Origin: Bordetella parapertussis
GTDB lineage: Bacteria; Pseudomonadota; Gammaproteobacteria; Burkholderiales; Burkholderiaceae_C
Length of the DNA stretch: 9,715 nucleotides
NCBI GenBank assembly: GCA_945878355.1
Contig: CAMCTC010000150.1
Location: 1-9,715, forward strand
Direction: 5' to 3'
Numbering within the stretch: the first letter of the stretch is position 1; the number at the start of each line of letters is the position of its first letter. This document shows positions 6,896-9,715 of this stretch, piece by piece. The position numbers and the translations under genes are program-made. The notes below the pieces were generated by a model. That model ran no database searches, was not told the origin of the DNA, and saw only the letters and a program-made list of their open reading frames with translations.

Positions 6896-7335
6896 TGACT
6901 TCAAGCCCGTATGCCGACCCGCGTGTCGCCGCGGTGATCGCGTTCTTTGAACATCTGGAGGCGGCCGATGTCGCGGCGCTGGGGCGGCTCTACACCGAGA
7001 AGGCCTTCTTCAAGGACGCGTTCAACGAGGTTCACGACCTGGCTGGTGTGCAGCGCGTGTTTGGGCATATGTTCGAGTCACTGGACGCGCCTCGATTCAA
7101 GGTGATCGATGCCCTGGTGCAGGACCAGCAGTGTTTTTTGAGCTGGGATTTCACGTTCAGGCTGCAGCGCCAGACGCTGGAGCGCCGCATCCACGGCAGC
7201 AGCCACCTGCGCTTTGCGCCCGATGGCCGCATTGCCTACCACCGGGATTACTGGGACGCTGCCGAAGAAGTCTACGAGAAGGTCCCGTTGCTCGGTGGCT
7301 TGCTGCGCTGGATCAAGCGACGTTTGCAGGTTTGA
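6892..7335 (+). CDS. SnoaL-like / NTF2-fold protein
   Basis: A 147-residue protein of the nuclear transport factor 2/SnoaL-like superfamily, a small cone-shaped fold used for binding or for simple isomerase and cyclase chemistry. Seen: an N-terminal helix pair (VAAVIAFFEHLEAADVAAL, 12-30), FKDAFNEVHDLAGV, the strands FLSWDFTFRLQ and IHGSSHLRFAPDGRIAYH, then YWDAAEEVYEKVP and a basic end LRWIKRRLQV. The same tail pattern occurs in SnoaL-like genes placed beside SDR and DUF3833 genes in other proteobacteria (recollection). Two tandem ATG codons begin the gene; the first, at 6892, overlaps the SDR stop as ATGA. It is the last gene of the operon, and its final 23 nt overlap the 3' end of the convergent DTW gene. 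Its activity cannot be predicted from the sequence. Confidence 0.9.
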   Translation: MMTSSPYADPRVAAVIAFFEHLEAADVAALGRLYTEKAFFKDAFNEVHDLAGVQRVFGHMFESLDAPRFKVIDALVQDQQCFLSWDFTFRLQRQTLERRIHGSSHLRFAPDGRIAYHRDYWDAAEEVYEKVPLLGGLLRWIKRRLQV

Positions 7336-7337
7336 TC
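7311..7337. repeat. Inverted repeat carrying both convergent stop codons
   Basis: GATCAA (7311-7316) and TTGATC (7332-7337) are perfect complements; the stem extends to eight pairs with one G-T wobble and an 11-nt loop. The left arm contains the stop of the - strand DTW gene (7313-7315), and the right arm the stop of the + strand SnoaL-like gene (7333-7335). No T tract follows on either strand, so a classical terminator is not supported. Confidence 0.6.
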
Positions 7338-8101
7338 TCAAGGGCTTGCGCCTGACCAGCAAGCGCTGCCGGCCGCGCCAGTCCGCGCAAGCGCAGGTGC
7401 TCCTCGCCATCCCACAGCACCGGCAGCTGATTTTTTGCGCGCAGGTAATGGTGGGTGAAAACGTCCAGGTAGGCCGCCAGTGTCTGCTCAGCCAGCGCCT
7501 CGCCGCCCAGGCCCAGGCACAGCGCAGCCACCTCGCTGGTGCAGAAATGGTCGTCGCGACGCGAGCGGCGCAGCTTGTAGCCTGAGATCTGGTCAGGTTT
7601 GAGGCTGAGCACCGGCAGGTGGTCCAGGCAAGGGCTCTTGCGAAACATCTTGCGCGCCTCGGTCCAGGTCGCGTCCAGCAACACGAAGAGCGGGCGCTTG
7701 CCGGACCCGCCCTGGGCGGCTACCGGCTCGATCGCATGCACCACCCGCTCGGGTGCCGCGTACTCGCCTGGAAACACCAGATACGGCTGCCACTGCGGAT
7801 CGGCCAGCAGCGCCAGCAATGCCGGGTCGGTCTCGGTGCGGGCCCAGCCAAAGGCAAAGGTGTCGGTCACCACATCGGCCACCAGCCAGCCCGTGTTGCT
7901 GGGCTTGAGTGGCTCCACATCGGCCATCAACAAGCAGGCCCCAGCGATGGTGGCCACCGTCGGCCGAAATGCGCACAGGCAGTGGCTGGGTACCAGCCGG
8001 CAATCGGGGCAGCGCTCGCGTTTGAAGCCACCGCGTGCGAGAAAGGGTTTGGTGCTGCGCGCCAGGCGGACGGCGCGCAGTCGGGCAACGGCGTTGAGCA
8101 T
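7313..8101 (-). CDS. DTW domain protein, TapT-like tRNA-uridine aminocarboxypropyltransferase
   Basis: A 262-residue DTW-domain protein. E. coli TapT (YfiP), of this family, uses SAM to place a 3-amino-3-carboxypropyl group on U47 of tRNAs. Seen: a Cys cluster C31-x2-C34-x6-C41-x-C43, likely a zinc site; the name-giving D-x-T-W motif as DATW (143-146) within LLDATWTEARKMFRKSP; and SGYKLRRSRRDDHFCTSEVA (173-192), the basic conserved block before the C-terminal helix. The N-terminus before the Cys cluster is basic (RLRAVRLARSTKPFLARGGF). The ATG at 8101 has no clear Shine-Dalgarno. It lies 53 nt downstream of the glutathione S-transferase gene on the same strand. The 3' end overlaps the convergent SnoaL-like gene by 23 nt. 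The function follows the family; a role linked to its neighbours is not suggested. Confidence 0.9.
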   Translation of the reverse strand: MLNAVARLRAVRLARSTKPFLARGGFKRERCPDCRLVPSHCLCAFRPTVATIAGACLLMADVEPLKPSNTGWLVADVVTDTFAFGWARTETDPALLALLADPQWQPYLVFPGEYAAPERVVHAIEPVAAQGGSGKRPLFVLLDATWTEARKMFRKSPCLDHLPVLSLKPDQISGYKLRRSRRDDHFCTSEVAALCLGLGGEALAEQTLAAYLDVFTHHYLRAKNQLPVLWDGEEHLRLRGLARPAALAGQAQALEIKPANVA

Positions 8102-8121
8102 GCCGCATTGTCAATTGCGGC
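8102..8121. repeat. Short inverted repeat abutting the DTW start codon
   Basis: GCCGCA (8102-8107) and TGCGGC (8116-8121) are complementary around an 8-nt A/T-rich loop. On the - strand the hairpin would end directly before the ATG of the DTW gene and could cover its ribosome-binding region. There is no T tract, so it is not a standard terminator for the upstream gene. The functional meaning is speculative. Confidence 0.4.
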
Positions 8122-8154
8122 GGTCCACGCCGACCGGCGCAGCGACGGCTGTCG

Positions 8155-8766
8155 TCAGGGTTTTGCCAGCGCTCTGGCCAAAGCTGGTCGGGCATAACAG
8201 GCATCGGCCCAGCGTTGGACATTGGCATGCTCCGAGTAGCCGAAGTCGATCCGCTTCATCAAGTACATCACCGACGCCACATTGAGGTCGGCCACCGAGA
8301 AGTGGTCACCGACCAGCCAGTCGCGGCCAGCCAGTGCGGCATTGAGCACTCGCAGCGGGCGCTGCAAGCCCTTGGCTGCACCCTCAGAGATCTTGGGGTT
8401 GCGCTTTTCTTCCGGCGTGAAGAGCTTCTGGACGACGATCTGCATCTGCAGTGGTTCGATCTCGCTGATCGCCCAGACGCTCCATTGCAGGGCCTTGGCC
8501 TCGTCCTGGGCGCTGGCCGGGTAGAGCGCGCCGCCATAACGCTTGGTGAGGTAGAGGTTGATCGCCATCGATTCAAACAGCTGCAGATCACCGTCTATCA
8601 AGGCCGGGATGCGGCCGTTGGGGTTGACGGCCAGGTGTTCGGCGGATTTGGAATCGGCGCCGTAGGTGACCGGGACATGCTCGTAGGCGATGCCCGTTTC
8701 TTCCATGCCCCAGATCGCCCGTAGCGCGCGTGAACCGGAAATGCCTAAGAGTTTGGGTTGGGTCAT
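8155..8766 (-). CDS. Glutathione S-transferase family protein
   Basis: A 203-residue cytosolic GST. The thioredoxin-fold N-terminal domain (1 to about 80) has GISGSRALRAIWGMEE (8-23) with Ser10 or Ser12 as the candidate glutathione-activating residue, the cis-Pro block NPNGRIPAL (48-56), and the glutathione-contacting E65-S66. The helical C-terminal domain carries GDHFSVADLNVA (153-164) with the conserved N-capping Asp160. The family conjugates or reduces electrophiles with glutathione; this member's substrate is not evident. The ATG at 8766 is the natural start, just before the first strand; only a weak GGA (about 9 nt upstream) is seen as a ribosome site. The upstream 152 bp separate it from the DAO-family gene, so it may have its own promoter, though none is recognisable. 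Confidence 0.94.
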   Translation of the reverse strand: MTQPKLLGISGSRALRAIWGMEETGIAYEHVPVTYGADSKSAEHLAVNPNGRIPALIDGDLQLFESMAINLYLTKRYGGALYPASAQDEAKALQWSVWAISEIEPLQMQIVVQKLFTPEEKRNPKISEGAAKGLQRPLRVLNAALAGRDWLVGDHFSVADLNVASVMYLMKRIDFGYSEHANVQRWADACYARPALARALAKP

Positions 8767-8918
8767 GGTGATCTGTCCGTTGTGGTGACGTTGGTGAAGC
8801 GGCGCACGACGCGAGCCGTCGGTGCGCTAGTTTCCACTATTGGCTATCGGCTATCGCTTTCGTTGCAATCCCGCAGCAGTCGCCGGCCCTTGATCGGCCC
8901 AGACCGGCGTCGGTGCGA
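8767..8918. other. Intergenic region upstream of the GST gene
   Basis: This is the only sizeable non-coding gap in the window (152 bp). It should hold the 3' end of the DAO-family transcript and any promoter for the GST gene on the - strand. It contains a tandem GGCTATC repeat (8842-8855) and a weak inverted repeat, CGCCGG (8881-8886) with CCGGCG (8904-8909). No convincing -35/-10 pair, terminator with T tract, or small conserved ORF is visible. Confidence 0.6.
8842..8855. repeat. 7-bp tandem direct repeat
   Basis: GGCTATC occurs twice in succession (8842-8848, 8849-8855) in the more A/T-rich part of the intergenic region upstream of the GST gene. It could be a protein-binding direct repeat or chance; there is no further copy nearby. 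Confidence 0.5.
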
Positions 8919-9715
8919 TCAGGACACCGCGCCCGAGCCATAGCGGCCACTGAGCAGCCGGCCCTTGCGAAAGCGCTCCAGCGCATAGGGTGCGAGCGAC
9001 ACGTCGGTGGGCAGGCCCAGCGCGGCCTGCGCCAGCACCCGGCCCACCGCAGGCGAGAGCTTGAAGCCGTGGCCCGAGAAGCCGTAGCCCACGACCAGTC
9101 CCGGCAGCTCGGGCAGGTGGCCGAGCACCGGGTTCCAGTCCGGCGTGACGTCGTAGACGCCGGTCCAGCTCGAGACCAGGCCGGCGCTGTCAAAGCAAGG
9201 GAATCGATCCGCCACCTGCTCGCCGATCCCGATCACCTGGTCGATCGAGACCTCGCCCGGTTCGTTGTCTGGCCCGTCCAGCGCCTCGCCCGCGGTGCCT
9301 TCGCTGACCAGCATCTGGGTCCCGCCGTAGCTGCGGCAGTACAGCATGCCGGGCGAACCCAGGTCTTTGTAGACCGGCATCGTCCGGCTATAGGCTTGCG
9401 GCCCGGCGAGCGCGAGCACCCGGTGCCGCTCGGCACGCACCGGCGTGGCGATGCCGGTCCAGCGCTCGATCTCTGTGGCCCAGATGTTCTGCGCGCTGAC
9501 CACCGTGGGCGCGTCGAAGCGCCCCTGCGAACTCATCACACCCGCCACCCGACCTTGAGACAGCAGCAAGGACTGCGCCTCGACGCCTTCTAGGATCGTC
9601 ACGCCACGCCGCCTCGCACCGCGCGCGAAGCTGCTCGCCACCAGGTAGGCGTCGGCAAAGCCGGCCTCGGGCTCGAAGCCGATCAGCGCGGCGTCGTCGA
9701 AGCGGCAGATCGGCA
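8919..9715 (-). CDS. DAO-family FAD-dependent oxidoreductase, N-terminus outside window
   Basis: The frame runs through the right edge with no stop, so about 265 C-terminal residues are visible and the N-terminal Rossmann GxGxxG is missing. Members (sarcosine oxidase beta, glycine oxidase and D-amino-acid dehydrogenase types) oxidise amines or amino acids with FAD. Seen: GFEPEAGFADAYLVASSFAR near the edge, which matches the family's substrate-domain helix region; SAQNIWATEI; WTGVYDVTPDWNPVLGH; and the C-terminal flavin motif GYGFSGHGFKLSPAVGRVLA, followed by a typical RF-x-x-GR ending. A GTG at 9641 would open a shorter frame but is internal, because conserved sequence continues upstream of it. 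The exact substrate cannot be told. It is on the same strand as the GST and DTW genes. Confidence 0.92.
   Translation of the reverse strand, partial: PICRFDDAALIGFEPEAGFADAYLVASSFARGARRRGVTILEGVEAQSLLLSQGRVAGVMSSQGRFDAPTVVSAQNIWATEIERWTGIATPVRAERHRVLALAGPQAYSRTMPVYKDLGSPGMLYCRSYGGTQMLVSEGTAGEALDGPDNEPGEVSIDQVIGIGEQVADRFPCFDSAGLVSSWTGVYDVTPDWNPVLGHLPELPGLVVGYGFSGHGFKLSPAVGRVLAQAALGLPTDVSLAPYALERFRKGRLLSGRYGSGAVS

Noticed and set aside
7344..7364. Inverted repeat GCTTGC/GCAAGC just after the operon's last stop, considered as a terminator.
   Set aside because: The stem is six pairs with a 9-nt loop and no T tract follows; it lies within DTW coding sequence where such matches are expected by chance.
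8108..8113. TTGACA on the - strand just upstream of the DTW gene, resembling a -35 box.
   Set aside because: No -10-like hexamer lies at a suitable distance, and the start codon would fall inside the promoter spacer.
7599..8285. A 228-codon + strand frame opposite the DTW and GST genes.
   Set aside because: It crosses two well-supported - strand genes and their gap; its translation is Ser/Arg-rich with no domain.
8758..8943. A 61-codon + strand frame spanning the intergenic region.
   Set aside because: It overlaps the ends of two genes, has no ribosome site or recognisable motif, and its composition looks non-coding.

Overview
The window is high-GC bacterial chromosome with tightly packed genes, many sharing an ATGA stop/start. 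Codon use and gene content suggest a betaproteobacterium, probably Burkholderiales. That placement is inference, since there is no rRNA or other marker gene here.

Left part (1-7335, all + strand). The window opens inside a glutathione peroxidase gene, which is followed by an almost gap-free run of eight genes: (1) a COG2907-type FAD amine-oxidase-like oxidoreductase, (2) a DUF1365 protein, (3) a cyclopropane-fatty-acid-synthase-like SAM methyltransferase, (4) a chalcone-isomerase-like exported protein, (5) a GPH/MFS_2 family transporter, (6) a DUF3833 lipoprotein, (7) a short-chain dehydrogenase, (8) a SnoaL/NTF2-fold protein. Junctions are 4-nt ATGA overlaps (four times), an 11-nt overlap, a 1-nt gap and a 16-nt gap, so this reads as one translationally coupled operon. 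In other proteobacteria these families recur together, often beside an ECF sigma factor/ChrR anti-sigma pair and photolyase genes, and are tied to singlet-oxygen or light stress and unusual membrane fatty acids (methylated or furan fatty acids in Rhodobacter). No sigma factor, anti-sigma factor or photolyase is visible here. The likely joint role is modification of unsaturated membrane acyl chains at the inner membrane (methyltransferase, FAD enzyme, DUF1365), supported by envelope proteins and a transporter. The methyltransferase lacks two of the usual bicarbonate-binding residues of cyclopropane synthases, which favours a methyl-transfer product over a cyclopropane.

Right part (7313-9715, all - strand). 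Reading leftwards from the window edge there is a DAO-family FAD oxidoreductase (N-terminus outside the window), a 152-bp intergenic stretch, a glutathione S-transferase, a 53-bp gap, and a DTW-domain protein (TapT-like tRNA acp3U synthase). The last gene converges on the operon and overlaps its final gene by 23 nt. A short inverted repeat there carries the two opposing stop codons in its two arms.

No tRNA, rRNA, CRISPR array, insertion sequence or prophage gene was found, and no clear promoter or rho-independent terminator. The long antisense frames are coding shadows caused by high GC.
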